DNA of 35,874 nt from Comamonadaceae bacterium (GTDB lineage: Bacteria; Pseudomonadota; Gammaproteobacteria; Burkholderiales; Burkholderiaceae_C). A program made the position numbers and the translations under genes. Each line of letters opens with the position of its first letter. Within the stretch, counting starts at the first letter, position 1. The stretch spans positions 1 to 35,874 of the forward strand of contig CANFWI010000032.1 of assembly GCA_947450675.1 (NCBI GenBank). Direction: 5' to 3'. Below are positions 15,538-23,630 of the stretch, piece after piece. The notes beneath the pieces are model-generated. The model saw nothing but the letters and a program-made list of their open reading frames with translations. It had not been told where the DNA came from and made no database searches.

Positions 15538-17343
15538 TCAAGCCGTCTCGACCACGGCGATGCGCGCGCTCTTGGCGGCGGCCTTGTACGGCTCCATGCC
15601 GACGCGGCGCAGCGTGGCAATGAAGGTTTCGCCAGCGCTGCGCTGTTGGCGATAAGTCTCCAGCACCGCTTCAATGACTTCTGGCACTTCCGATGCGGTG
15701 AACGACGGGCCGACGACTTTGCCCGGCAGCGGGTCACCGCTCAGGCTTGAGCCGTCAGAGCCGCCCAGCGACACTTGGTACCACTCCAGGCCATCTTTGT
15801 CGACACCCAAAATACCGATGTGACCGCTGTGGTGATGACCGCAGGAGTTGATGCAACCGCTGATGTGCAGGTCGATCTCGCCCAAGTCATGCAGTTCGTC
15901 CATGTCTTGGTAGCGCTCGGTGATGGCTTCGGCAATCGGGATCGAACGGGCATTTGCCAGCGAGCAAAAGTCGCCGCCGGGGCAGGCGATCATGTCGGTC
16001 AGCAGGCGGATGTTCGGGCGGGCAAAGCCTGCCTTGCGCGCGGCGCGCCAGAGCTCGGGCAACTGGTCGCAGGCGACCCACGGCAACAGCAAATTTTGGT
16101 CGTGCGTGACCCGCAATTCGCCAGCGCTGAAGACGTCAGCCAATTCGGCGGCCTTGTCGAGCTGGTCGGCGGAGGCGTCGCCGGGCGCTTGGCCGAGTCT
16201 TTTGAACGACAGCGTGACCGCGCGCAAATCAGGGTTTTGGTGCGATGTGACGTTCTGCTTGAGCCAACGGCCAAACTCGATGTCGTCTTCGGCGGCGGCG
16301 CGTAGGATGTTGGCGATCTTGGCGTCGGCAGTCTTGCGGTCGCAGCTCAATGACGGCGGCACGAAGCAAGCCGTGACGCGGTCAAGTTCAGCCTGCGAAA
16401 TGGTGTGCGGGCCACCATCGTGCTCCATGATTTGCAGGTATTCGGCCTCGACGTCGTCGATGTAGCGTTGGCCTTCGGCTTTGACCAAAATCTTGATACG
16501 GGCCTTGTAAATGTTGTCGCGGCGGCCATAGCGGTTGTAAACGCGGATGATGGCCTCGATGAAGTTCATGACCTGATGCCAAGGCAGGAATTCACGAATC
16601 ACGGTGCCGATGATCGGGGTGCGGCCCATACCGCCGCCGACCAGTACTTTGAAGCCGAGTTCGCCTTCGGCGTTGCGGATCAAATGCAGGCCGACGTCAT
16701 GCCAAGCGGTGGCGGCGCGGTCTTCACGGGCGCCGCTGATGGCGATTTTGAACTTGCGCGGCAGATAAGCGAACTCTGGGTGGAGCGTGCTCCACTGGCG
16801 AAGGATCTCGCCAAACGGCCGTGGGTCGGCAATTTCGTCTGCGGCAATGCCGGCACGTTCGTCGCTGGTGATGTTGCGGATGCAGTTGCCGCTGGTTTGA
16901 ATGCCGTGCATGTCGACGCTGGCCAGCAGATCCATCACGTCGGCGGACTTGTCGAGTGGAATCCAGTTGTACTGGATGTTCTGACGTGTGGTGAAGTGGG
17001 CGTAGCCAGCCGTCAGCTTGGAGCCAATCGACAAACCGCCGGTCAGCACTGGGCCGAGCAAATCTTGCTTGGCTTGGGCGTCTTTGAACAGCTGGGCATT
17101 GGGTTGGTCGTACTCACGGGCGATTTTGGCCAACACCCGCACCTGTGCGCTGGAGAGTTCGCCGTAGGGCACGGCCACGCGCAACATCGGCGCGTAGCGT
17201 TGTACGTACCAGCCGTTTTGCAGGCGCAGCGGTTTGAACTCGTCCTCAGACAAGTCGCCGGCTTGCCAACGCGTGAGTTGGTCACGGTACTGGTCAGCCC
17301 GCGCTCGGACAAACTGGCGGTCAAATTCGGTGTATTGGTACAT
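15538..17343 (-). CDS. cysI: Sulfite reductase hemoprotein (CysI; nitrite/sulfite reductase family)
   Basis: This enzyme reduces sulfite to sulfide by six electrons at a siroheme coupled to a 4Fe-4S cluster. The cluster ligands are visible as CPGGDFCSLA (about residues 453-462) and CINSCGHHH (about 497-505). The two-fold repeated ferredoxin-like and siroheme domains, GYAHFTTRQNIQYNW early and GGGMGRTP in the middle, are intact. The 601-residue length is slightly longer than E. coli CysI. No cysJ flavoprotein is in the window; FdxA and its reductase at 10549-11960 could donate electrons (inference). A nitrite reductase role is unlikely given the cys context. Confidence 0.92.
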   Translation of the reverse strand: MYQYTEFDRQFVRARADQYRDQLTRWQAGDLSEDEFKPLRLQNGWYVQRYAPMLRVAVPYGELSSAQVRVLAKIAREYDQPNAQLFKDAQAKQDLLGPVLTGGLSIGSKLTAGYAHFTTRQNIQYNWIPLDKSADVMDLLASVDMHGIQTSGNCIRNITSDERAGIAADEIADPRPFGEILRQWSTLHPEFAYLPRKFKIAISGAREDRAATAWHDVGLHLIRNAEGELGFKVLVGGGMGRTPIIGTVIREFLPWHQVMNFIEAIIRVYNRYGRRDNIYKARIKILVKAEGQRYIDDVEAEYLQIMEHDGGPHTISQAELDRVTACFVPPSLSCDRKTADAKIANILRAAAEDDIEFGRWLKQNVTSHQNPDLRAVTLSFKRLGQAPGDASADQLDKAAELADVFSAGELRVTHDQNLLLPWVACDQLPELWRAARKAGFARPNIRLLTDMIACPGGDFCSLANARSIPIAEAITERYQDMDELHDLGEIDLHISGCINSCGHHHSGHIGILGVDKDGLEWYQVSLGGSDGSSLSGDPLPGKVVGPSFTASEVPEVIEAVLETYRQQRSAGETFIATLRRVGMEPYKAAAKSARIAVVETA

Positions 17344-17390
17344 AGTTGATTGAAAATTAAAAGGGGGTCAGATACTGTTTTTCAAGCAGT

Positions 17391-18182
17391 TCAGATCGTG
17401 ATCAATTTGACGCCAGCGTAGGCCAGCAGCAAAGACAAAAGGGAGCGAATGATACGGTCTGGCGTTTTGTGCACCAGTTGCGAGCCGAGCCAGATGCCTG
17501 GCAGTGAGCCGATTAGCAACTTGCCCAACAAAGGCCAGTCGACCGATCCGAGCGAAGCGTGACCCAAGCCCGCCACCAGTGTCAAAGGCACTGCGTAAGC
17601 GATGTCGGCCGCGACAATGCGCGGCAGCGGCAGCAGTGGATACAACAAAATCAGCGCTGTCACACCAATTGCGCCGGCCCCCACGGAGGTCAGGGTGACC
17701 AAGGTGCCAATCACCGTGCCAAATAAAACCGGCAGACTCCAGTGACGCGGCCGTGTGGCTTCATCCAATTGCGCACCAGCGATCTGGCGGGGTATTTTTT
17801 TACCTTGGATGGCTTTGTAGAGTGTGGCCAGCGCCGTGAAGAGCAGGGCGATGCCGAGTGTCAGCGTCATGGCTTTTTGCACGGCCGGGTTGGCGGGCCC
17901 CAAGTTATGCAGCACAAAAAGCGTGATCAGCGACGCTGGAATGCTGCCCATGCTGAGCGCCCCGACCAAGCGCCACGGGACAACGCGTTGCCGCGCTAAG
18001 CTGACCGTGCCGCCCATCTTGGTGAACGCAGCAAACAGTAAATCGGTGCCGATGGCCAGATGCGGCTTGATGCCGAAGCCAAAAATCAGCAGCGGCGTCA
18101 TCAATGAGCCGCCACCGACGCCCGTCAGGCCGACGATCAGGCCGACTGTGAAGCCAGCAAAAATAAACGCGAAGTCATGCAT
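17391..18182 (-). CDS. TSUP-family membrane transporter (TauE/SafE) linked to sulfur assimilation
   Basis: This is a 263-residue integral membrane protein with about eight hydrophobic segments and the TSUP duplicated glycine motifs: GLTGVGGGSLMTPLL near residue 20 and LTSVGAGAIGVTALILL in the second half. It lies 47 bases upstream of cysI on the same strand and begins the cys run. By position it may move sulfate or sulfite; the substrate and direction cannot be read. The start ATG at 18182 lies within a cluster of GCTTAT/ATAAGC repeats. Confidence 0.88.
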   Translation of the reverse strand: MHDFAFIFAGFTVGLIVGLTGVGGGSLMTPLLIFGFGIKPHLAIGTDLLFAAFTKMGGTVSLARQRVVPWRLVGALSMGSIPASLITLFVLHNLGPANPAVQKAMTLTLGIALLFTALATLYKAIQGKKIPRQIAGAQLDEATRPRHWSLPVLFGTVIGTLVTLTSVGAGAIGVTALILLYPLLPLPRIVAADIAYAVPLTLVAGLGHASLGSVDWPLLGKLLIGSLPGIWLGSQLVHKTPDRIIRSLLSLLLAYAGVKLITI

Positions 18183-18258
18183 AAGCCGTCACTGTAAAAG
18201 AAGGGCTTATGAAATCAAACGACAGTTTTCTTCTTCGCTTATGCGAATAAGCTTATTC
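18181..18258. promoter_or_regulatory. Clustered ATAAGC/GCTTAT repeats ahead of the cys operon
   Basis: Five copies of the hexamer in both orientations occur in 78 bases: 18181-18186, 18205-18210, 18237-18242, 18247-18252 and 18251-18256. The last two form the perfect palindrome GAATAAGCTTATTC (18245-18258), which also covers the mnmC stop. Copies three and four can form a GCGA-loop hairpin. The location immediately upstream of the TSUP-cysI run suggests binding sites for a CysB-like LysR regulator; the regulator identity is inference. Confidence 0.5.
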
Positions 18259-20136
18259 CGAAAATGGATGCCGACCCGCTTGCAATGACTGCGCCAGCCG
18301 TTTTTCTATAGGCAGTGGCTCTGCGTGCAGCCATGCCGCCAGCAATTCGCCGCACAAGACGGCAAAGCTCAAGCCTCTAGAACCCAGCGCCGTGCAGACC
18401 CACAAGCCTGGCAGCTTGGCGTCGTTCAAAGGGCCAACGATGGGCAACCTGTTTGGAGACACGCAGCGCACGCCAGCCCACGCGTTGGTCTTGTCGTCGT
18501 CGAATGAGACTTTCAAAGCTCCGGCCGTTGCCGGCAACAGTTGTTGGAGTCGCTCAAAGATGTCTTGCTGGTCCTGTTGATGAGTCTGGCTGTCGTTGTG
18601 GTCCCGCTCGAAAGTCGAGCCCATCAGCCAGTTTGGCTGGCCCTTGTCATCGAGGAAGGCCGGGACAAAGCTGCCGTGGCCATTGACCGGGAAGGGCGGC
18701 AGGGCACGGTTGTCCGTGACGGCCCCCCACGCCACTTGGCCGCGGATCGGTCGCAGCGGTAAATTCGCGTGTGCATTTGACAAGCCGACGCTTTCAAATC
18801 CTGCCGCCAAGACCACCAGTTCGGCCTCGGCAATGCAGTTGTCGGCAGCGTCCAAAACTTGCCAAACACCGTCTGGGCTGGTGTTGGTAGAGCGCCCCAG
18901 GCCCGCGACCTTGACGCCGTAGCATAGGGTGATGCCCGGTGTTCCCAGCAGCGTTTGAACCAAGCGTGTCGGTTTGATCCAGCCGCCAGCGGCGTGCCAG
19001 AGTGCGGGTGTCGGGTCGTTCTGAGTGGACAGTGCTGCGCTACCGGTTGCCGCTTCAAGGGCTTGGAGTTCACTTGGCCTTGCGAGCCGGCTCCAGTGTT
19101 CTCCGTCTTCAGGCCAGTCACTGGGCAGGCCACCGCTGGCGTCAAACCGACGCTGCAGAACACCGCTGGCTTGCCAGTCCACATCGACCCGCAGTTGTGT
19201 CTTTGCGATCTGCCACGTGGCGCGCAAGCCGCTGCGCGACAAACGCGACAACAAGCTGTCGTCGGGTGAGGTGTGCGGGGCCAGCATGCCGACCGGGAGG
19301 GCAGAAGCGCCACCGGCGGCAGATGCGTGTGCGTCCAGCACCGTCACTTGCCAGCCGCGCCGGGCCAAGCTGGCGGCGCAGGCAGCGCCGGCCAAGCCCG
19401 CGCCAATGACGACGCAACGTGTGGCCGAACGCGGCTTGGGTTGGCTGGCTTGTGCAGCTTTTTTGGGTTCCCAGCGCGGGTTGAAACGCGCTTGCAATGG
19501 TTCAGCTTGCGGCGTCAGCCCCGAGGTTTTGTCGACTTCAAAACCGCATTGCGTGAGCCCCTCCGTCACGCCGTTGGACGTCGTCATGCTTGCCAGTCGG
19601 CTGCCGCGTCGGCAGCAGCGGGCCACTGCTTTCAGCAAATGCGGGTCAACCTTGTCCGAATTTTGCGGCAGCGGGTCGCCCACAAGATAGACCGTGTCGG
19701 CTTCAAAAGACTGCTCTTTGAGCAGCGCTTTGGCATCGCCAATGCCCAGAGTCAACAAGACGTGGCCGTCTTCAAACACCAAGCGATGAAAACCGGGCAA
19801 CAAGCCGCGCCACTGCTTGGCCAGTTGCTGGGCCAGCGGCAATAAATCGGGGTGTTCGGCTGCAGTGCGCAAAAGGTCTGCCGCGCTGCTGGGACAGGCT
19901 TGGGTCGAGACGAAATGAAGCAGCCGGGGGCGCTGCGGGTCATTTTTCCAAACCTGCCAAGTGGCCAAGAAGTTGAACCCCAGCCCAAAGCCGGTTTCAA
20001 GAACTCGCCACTGCGACTGCCCGGCCCAAGCTGCGGGCAGGCCGCAAGCTTGCAACAACACTGGCCGAACCGGTGTCAGCAAAAAGTCAAGGTGCCGGGG
20101 GGACGTAGCCTGCAACGGCATCGGCGCCGTCGCCAA
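18253..20136 (-). CDS. mnmC: tRNA mnm5s2U bifunctional enzyme MnmC, methyltransferase half atypical
   Basis: MnmC finishes 5-methylaminomethyl-2-thiouridine in tRNA wobble positions, with an N-terminal SAM methyltransferase and a C-terminal FAD oxidase. The SAM motif [15 protein letters not shown] (about residues 46-60) and the FAD motif [22 protein letters not shown] with [14 protein letters not shown] are present. However, the segment where homologues have a DGFxP..NPxMW active-site stretch reads [15 protein letters not shown], lacking it. The 627-residue protein also has a short N terminus. Its start lies inside the last 50 bases of yggX. The FAD half should work; methyltransferase activity is doubtful. 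Confidence 0.85.
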   Translation of the reverse strand: MATAPMPLQATSPRHLDFLLTPVRPVLLQACGLPAAWAGQSQWRVLETGFGLGFNFLATWQVWKNDPQRPRLLHFVSTQACPSSAADLLRTAAEHPDLLPLAQQLAKQWRGLLPGFHRLVFEDGHVLLTLGIGDAKALLKEQSFEADTVYLVGDPLPQNSDKVDPHLLKAVARCCRRGSRLASMTTSNGVTEGLTQCGFEVDKTSGLTPQAEPLQARFNPRWEPKKAAQASQPKPRSATRCVVIGAGLAGAACAASLARRGWQVTVLDAHASAAGGASALPVGMLAPHTSPDDSLLSRLSRSGLRATWQIAKTQLRVDVDWQASGVLQRRFDASGGLPSDWPEDGEHWSRLARPSELQALEAATGSAALSTQNDPTPALWHAAGGWIKPTRLVQTLLGTPGITLCYGVKVAGLGRSTNTSPDGVWQVLDAADNCIAEAELVVLAAGFESVGLSNAHANLPLRPIRGQVAWGAVTDNRALPPFPVNGHGSFVPAFLDDKGQPNWLMGSTFERDHNDSQTHQQDQQDIFERLQQLLPATAGALKVSFDDDKTNAWAGVRCVSPNRLPIVGPLNDAKLPGLWVCTALGSRGLSFAVLCGELLAAWLHAEPLPIEKRLAQSLQAGRHPFSE

Positions 20137-20359
20137 AAAAGTGCTTTTCCATCTGCCGGGCCAAGTATTGACGAGCCCGTAGATCCGCCAAATTCAAGCG
20201 GTTTTCGTTGACCAGCATGGTTTGCTGTTTCATCCACTCAGCCCAAGCGGCTTTGCTGACTTCTTCCCAGATGCGTTTGCCCAAAGGACCCGGGTACGGC
20301 GGGAAATCCAAGCCCTCAGCTTCGGTGCCGAGTTTGATGCAGTTAACCATCCGTGCCAT
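20087..20359 (-). CDS. yggX: Fe(2+)-trafficking / oxidative damage protection protein YggX
   Basis: This is a 90-residue cytoplasmic protein of the YggX family, thought to help protect Fe-S clusters and handle labile iron. It starts [20 protein letters not shown], with the conserved Cys7 and [20 protein letters not shown], and continues with [19 protein letters not shown]. The frame is open to 20437, but the ATG at 20359 matches the family start. Its 3' end overlaps mnmC by 50 bases in another frame, an unusually long overlap in this window. Confidence 0.95.
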   Translation of the reverse strand: MARMVNCIKLGTEAEGLDFPPYPGPLGKRIWEEVSKAAWAEWMKQQTMLVNENRLNLADLRARQYLARQMEKHFFGDGADAVAGYVPPAP

Positions 20360-20717
20360 ATGAGTTGTCTTTCGCGAAGTGCGCTGTTGAAAAGAATGCT
20401 TGATAGTCGCCGGTTGAGCCCGCTGATGAACTGACAACCGTAATCAAAGTGTGATTATCTTTCAAGCCGAAACGCTCTTGCTTCAGCCCCACTTTTAGGC
20501 CTTCATCACAAAGGCAAAGTCATTGCTGCCAAAGGTGATTCTTTATTGCGCGGTAAAATAAAAACCAGTAAAACCAAAAATGACGTCATCGGTCGGCCCC
20601 GGCTGGCCAATAAGCATTTGCAGTGCTGCACGTCAATCGATGTTCGCTTAAAGCTGAAAAGCCAAGCGAGTCAAGTCATAGAACGCGCTATGCGCCAACC
20701 GAAAAAAGGTAACGCCA
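20360..20717. other. Intergenic region between yggX and the Cys-rich small gene
   Basis: About 358 bases with no convincing gene. It should hold the divergent promoters of yggX (leftward) and the small Cys-rich gene (rightward). It is AT-richer than its surroundings around 20440-20590 and contains the palindrome TGACGTCA at 20581-20588. A rightward frame at 20546-20731 (61 codons) shows no recognisable protein features. Confidence 0.5.
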
Positions 20718-20960
20718 GTGGCCAGATCTGAAACAAAAACGGCCGTCCTTCCAGACGGCCTTCGCTATAAATCCAAAGTCTCCGGTTCGCCTTTTGTGGC
20801 CACAACCAGCTTTGGCAGTGCGACCATGTCGTGCTTCATGTGCGGCAAACACCGTCCACGTTCCATGATGGGGACACGCAAGGTGTTGGGCAAAGCCCAA
20901 GCCGTTTGCGCGCCATCTTGCAAGGGCCTGGACGAATTGCTCAGCAACCCGCCAACTTGA
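20718..20960 (+). CDS. Small protein with CxxC...C...C pattern, function unknown
   Basis: This 80-residue protein has cysteines in SCFMCGKHRPRS and QAVCAPSCKGLDE, that is CxxC followed 24 residues later by CxxxC, a likely zinc-binding ribbon. It is rich in basic residues in between. The GTG start at 20718 is preceded by AAAAAAGGT with 7-base spacing. An ATG at 20826, directly before SCFMCG, is the alternative start and would give a 44-residue protein. It lies 54 bases before dsbB on the same strand. Function is not recognised; coding is supported by the cysteine pattern only. Confidence 0.6.
   Translation: MARSETKTAVLPDGLRYKSKVSGSPFVATTSFGSATMSCFMCGKHRPRSMMGTRKVLGKAQAVCAPSCKGLDELLSNPPT
20731..20760 (-). 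terminator. Terminator-like hairpin read on the minus strand
   Basis: GGCCGTC (20741-20747) pairs with GACGGCC (20754-20760) around a 6-base loop. On the minus strand it is followed by GTTTTTGTTT, giving a rho-independent terminator shape. No leftward gene ends here, and the site lies inside the proposed 5' part of the small Cys-rich gene, which is a reason to consider the later ATG start for that gene. It may instead be coincidental coding sequence. Confidence 0.4.
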
Positions 20961-21014
20961 ATTCCTGACAATTTTCCACAGCGTTACGGCTTCAGTTGAG
21001 AAAATCGGCAACCA

Positions 21015-21533
21015 ATGAACATGTTTTTGTCTGAAAACACGGCATTGCCTCGCCGTTTGTTGTCTTTGATTGCCTTGGCGTCTGTCTGCATGTTGGCTTT
21101 TGGCCTGTATTTGCAGCATGTGGTCGGTCTTGAGCCTTGTCCCATGTGCATCGTTCAACGTTATGCACTGGTGTTGGTGATGTTGATTGCCGGATTTTCT
21201 GCCATTTTCTCGGGGCGTTCGGTCATTCTGGGCGGCTCGGGGCTCCTGTTGCTCAGCGCAGGTTTTGGTGCTTTTGTCGCTTCTCGTCAGAGCTGGCTGC
21301 AGTGGTTTCCGCCTGAATTCGCCTCCTGCGGTCGCGACTTCTACGGCATGATCGAGACCTTTCCGCTGCAGCGTGCGATTCCCATGATCTTCAAGGGCAG
21401 CGGAGATTGCACCAAGATTGACTGGACTTTTCTCGGTCTGTCTATCGCGAATTGGTCTTTCCTGGCTTTTATCGTCATCAGCCTGATGGCTGTGTTTCTG
21501 ATCTTTCGGTTGTTCAGTTCGCGGCTTCGCTAA
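21015..21533 (+). CDS. dsbB: Disulfide bond formation protein DsbB
   Basis: DsbB is an inner-membrane quinone reductase that reoxidises DsbA. The 172-residue protein has four hydrophobic segments. The first periplasmic cysteine pair is EPCPMC (C42 and C45), followed by the conserved QRY. The second periplasmic pair is C105 (FASCGRD) and C132 (SGDCTK). Length and spacing are normal. Two in-frame ATGs (21015, 21021) are possible; neither has a strong ribosome site. A terminator-like hairpin follows the stop. Confidence 0.96.
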   Translation: MNMFLSENTALPRRLLSLIALASVCMLAFGLYLQHVVGLEPCPMCIVQRYALVLVMLIAGFSAIFSGRSVILGGSGLLLLSAGFGAFVASRQSWLQWFPPEFASCGRDFYGMIETFPLQRAIPMIFKGSGDCTKIDWTFLGLSIANWSFLAFIVISLMAVFLIFRLFSSRLR

Positions 21534-21542
21534 GGCTGGCTG

Positions 21543-21574
21543 ACCGGCGCGACCGCTCGCGTCTGTGGTTTTTT
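21543..21574 (+). terminator. Rho-independent terminator after dsbB
   Basis: GCGCGA pairs with TCGCGT around the loop CCGC, with outer ACC/GGT pairs, and a run of six T follows at 21569-21574. It lies 10 bases after the dsbB stop and reaches the stop codon of the convergent esterase-like gene. The stem is bulged, so strength is uncertain. Confidence 0.55.
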
Positions 21575-22955
21575 ATATGCCTGACGGATACGTCTCTGGT
21601 ACTTCACCGGCTTCACCCTGATGCCACGCCAAGCTCTTGTCGAGTGGTTCCAGTGCATGGCTTTCGTCCCAATGCAAGAGGGCATCAAACTGCCGTCCTA
21701 AGTGTGTGAAAAAGTAGTGGCTTTGGCGCTCGGTGTCGGGCCGGTAAATCACACCAATCGCGCGTTGCAGACGCAGGGCTTCGGTCAAGTTCAGCAACTC
21801 CGTGTGGTCTTTTAAATGCAGCATGAAGTTCGGCGTGCCAACTTGGTGAAAAACCGCCTCCCAGCTTCCGTCAAGCCCTGCCCGGACGCGTTTTCGCTGC
21901 GGCGGTTGGTCCCATTCTGAGGCTGCGGTGACGGTGCCGTGATCGGTGCTCATGCCAATCAGAAAGGCATCCGCAGCATAGCGTTCGCGCATCAACTGGC
22001 CGACGTTCCACTCGCCACGGTCACCCATGCCCGTGACACCCGCATCGCCCAAGTGTGAGTTGTGTGCCCACACCGCCATGCGTGGCACTGCGGCGCCCTG
22101 ACTCAAGTGATTTGACAAGGCCACCAAGGTCTCGACCATGTGGCTGTCACGCAGATTCCACGATGAAACGCGACCACGGAACATGCTGCGGTAATACTCT
22201 TCGGCATTGCGCACCAATCGGGCATTTTGCTCGGCGTAAAAATACTCATCGCGCGCCAAGCCTGGCGCAGGTGGGTTTTGGGCCAAGCCCTGCGTCATGG
22301 CACGGAGTTGCTGCACGACTTCGTCTTCGCAACTCCGTGCCATGCCGTAGGCGGCGCCGTAACCGTAGGCTTGACTGTCTTGGCCGACATGGTCGAAGCA
22401 GGCATAACGCGAGCGCGCCCGCTGCGCTTCTATCGGGTCTGTCCTGTCAAGGTAGGACAAAACCTCTTCCATGGAGCGGAATAGGCTGTACAAGTCCATG
22501 CCGTAAAAACCAACTTGCTTTTCAGGGCTGAGCCCGCTGTTGTGTTGGCGCAGCCACTCCACGAAGTCGCAGACCTCGGTGTTGCGCCACATCCAAGCTG
22601 GGAAACGCTCGAAACCTGCCAAGGCTTCCCGTGCATCTTGATCACCAGACAAGCCGCGCACATAGCGGTTGACGCGCCAAGCGTCGGGCCAATCAGCTTC
22701 AACAGCGATGGCCGTGAAGCCCTTTTCTAAAATCAAGCGCTGAGTGATCTTCACCCGTTCCCGGTAAAACTCGTGGGTACCGTGCGTGGCTTCGCCGATC
22801 AAGACAAAGCGCGCGGTGTCTATGGCTTGTAGCAGCGGGTCGTAGTCTTGCGCCGCACCCACCAGCGGATGCAAATTCCGTTGCAATCCGTCAAGCAAGG
22901 CACTGGGCGCTTTTTTGACCGGTGAGGCGATCTTGTTGAGCGACTTGTTGGCCAT
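21573..22955 (-). CDS. Erythromycin esterase-like protein
   Basis: This 460-residue protein is of the erythromycin esterase (EreA/EreB-like) superfamily. Characteristic stretches are FVLIGEATHGTHEFYRER near residue 51 with the proposed active-site His and Glu, AIAVEADWPDAWRVNRYVRG, FYGMDLYSL, VWAHNSHLGDA and a C-terminal IGVIYRPDTERQSHYF. It is the last gene of a compact trio with a phosphoribosyltransferase (3-base gap) and an alpha/beta hydrolase. The same grouping, sometimes as a fusion, occurs in distant bacteria (mycobacterial Rv2030c, from memory). A true macrolide-resistance role is therefore unlikely; function is unknown. Confidence 0.85.
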   Translation of the reverse strand: MANKSLNKIASPVKKAPSALLDGLQRNLHPLVGAAQDYDPLLQAIDTARFVLIGEATHGTHEFYRERVKITQRLILEKGFTAIAVEADWPDAWRVNRYVRGLSGDQDAREALAGFERFPAWMWRNTEVCDFVEWLRQHNSGLSPEKQVGFYGMDLYSLFRSMEEVLSYLDRTDPIEAQRARSRYACFDHVGQDSQAYGYGAAYGMARSCEDEVVQQLRAMTQGLAQNPPAPGLARDEYFYAEQNARLVRNAEEYYRSMFRGRVSSWNLRDSHMVETLVALSNHLSQGAAVPRMAVWAHNSHLGDAGVTGMGDRGEWNVGQLMRERYAADAFLIGMSTDHGTVTAASEWDQPPQRKRVRAGLDGSWEAVFHQVGTPNFMLHLKDHTELLNLTEALRLQRAIGVIYRPDTERQSHYFFTHLGRQFDALLHWDESHALEPLDKSLAWHQGEAGEVPETYPSGI

Positions 22956-22958
22956 GAC

Positions 22959-23630
22959 TCAATGCTCCGCCGGGTGTGCAGCGTGCTCATGCCAAGCTTT
23001 TTGCAGCAATGAGCGCACTTCGTCGTCGCTGGCTTGCGGCATGACGTCATACCAAAGGCTGAGCGCATGAAAAGGTTCTGGCATGGCAGGGCAGACAATT
23101 TCATCCGCCACGTCGCGCAAGCTTTGGCAACTGTCACGGGCGCCAACGGGCACCGCCACCACCACCCGCAAGGGGTGCTGTTGGCCCACCGCCACCGCTG
23201 CGGCACGCATGGTGGCGCCGGTTGCCAGCCCGTCATCGACCAAGATCACCGTCCGTCCGGCGATATGAATGGGTGGACGCTGCGCCCGGTAAAGCTGTTC
23301 ACGCCGGATCAACTCGGCTTGTTCTTTGGCCAGTACAACCGCCAGCGCTTCAGGGGGCACGGTGATGCCCGGCAAGGGGTTCATCACACGCACGCCGCCG
23401 CTGGCAATTGCGCCCATGGCGTATTCCTCATGCCCCGGCAAGCCGAGCTTGCGGACCACAAACACATCCAACGGTGCATGCAGTGTTTGGGCCACTTCAT
23501 ATCCCACTGCCACACCGCCTCGCGGCAAGGCAAGGACCAGTACATCAGGCTTGTCTTGGTAGTGGAGGAGTTGCTTCGCCAATTGGCGCCCCGCGTCATG
23601 GCGGTCGGTGTAATAAGGTCGTGCCATCAT
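22959..23630 (-). CDS. Phosphoribosyltransferase-domain protein
   Basis: This is a type I phosphoribosyltransferase fold with the PRPP-binding loop VILVDDGLATGATMRAA and the upstream LALPRGGVAVGYEVA segment. The N terminus MMARPYYTDRHDAGRQLA is typical of the subgroup that pairs with erythromycin-esterase-like or hydrolase domains. The frame is open to 23681; the ATG at 23630, with AGGAGG 7 bases upstream and a 4-base overlap with the hydrolase stop, is chosen (ATG 23627 is equally usable). The base or nucleoside substrate is unknown. Confidence 0.88.
   Translation of the reverse strand: MMARPYYTDRHDAGRQLAKQLLHYQDKPDVLVLALPRGGVAVGYEVAQTLHAPLDVFVVRKLGLPGHEEYAMGAIASGGVRVMNPLPGITVPPEALAVVLAKEQAELIRREQLYRAQRPPIHIAGRTVILVDDGLATGATMRAAAVAVGQQHPLRVVVAVPVGARDSCQSLRDVADEIVCPAMPEPFHALSLWYDVMPQASDDEVRSLLQKAWHEHAAHPAEH

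Noticed and set aside
20546..20731. Rightward 61-codon frame upstream of the Cys-rich gene
   Set aside because: It has lysine/serine-rich low-information sequence, no ribosome site and no homology that I recognise; it probably lies in a promoter region.
21573..22955. Macrolide resistance gene
   Set aside because: The esterase-like protein sits in a conserved trio with housekeeping-like composition and no mobile element nearby, so acquired resistance is not supported.
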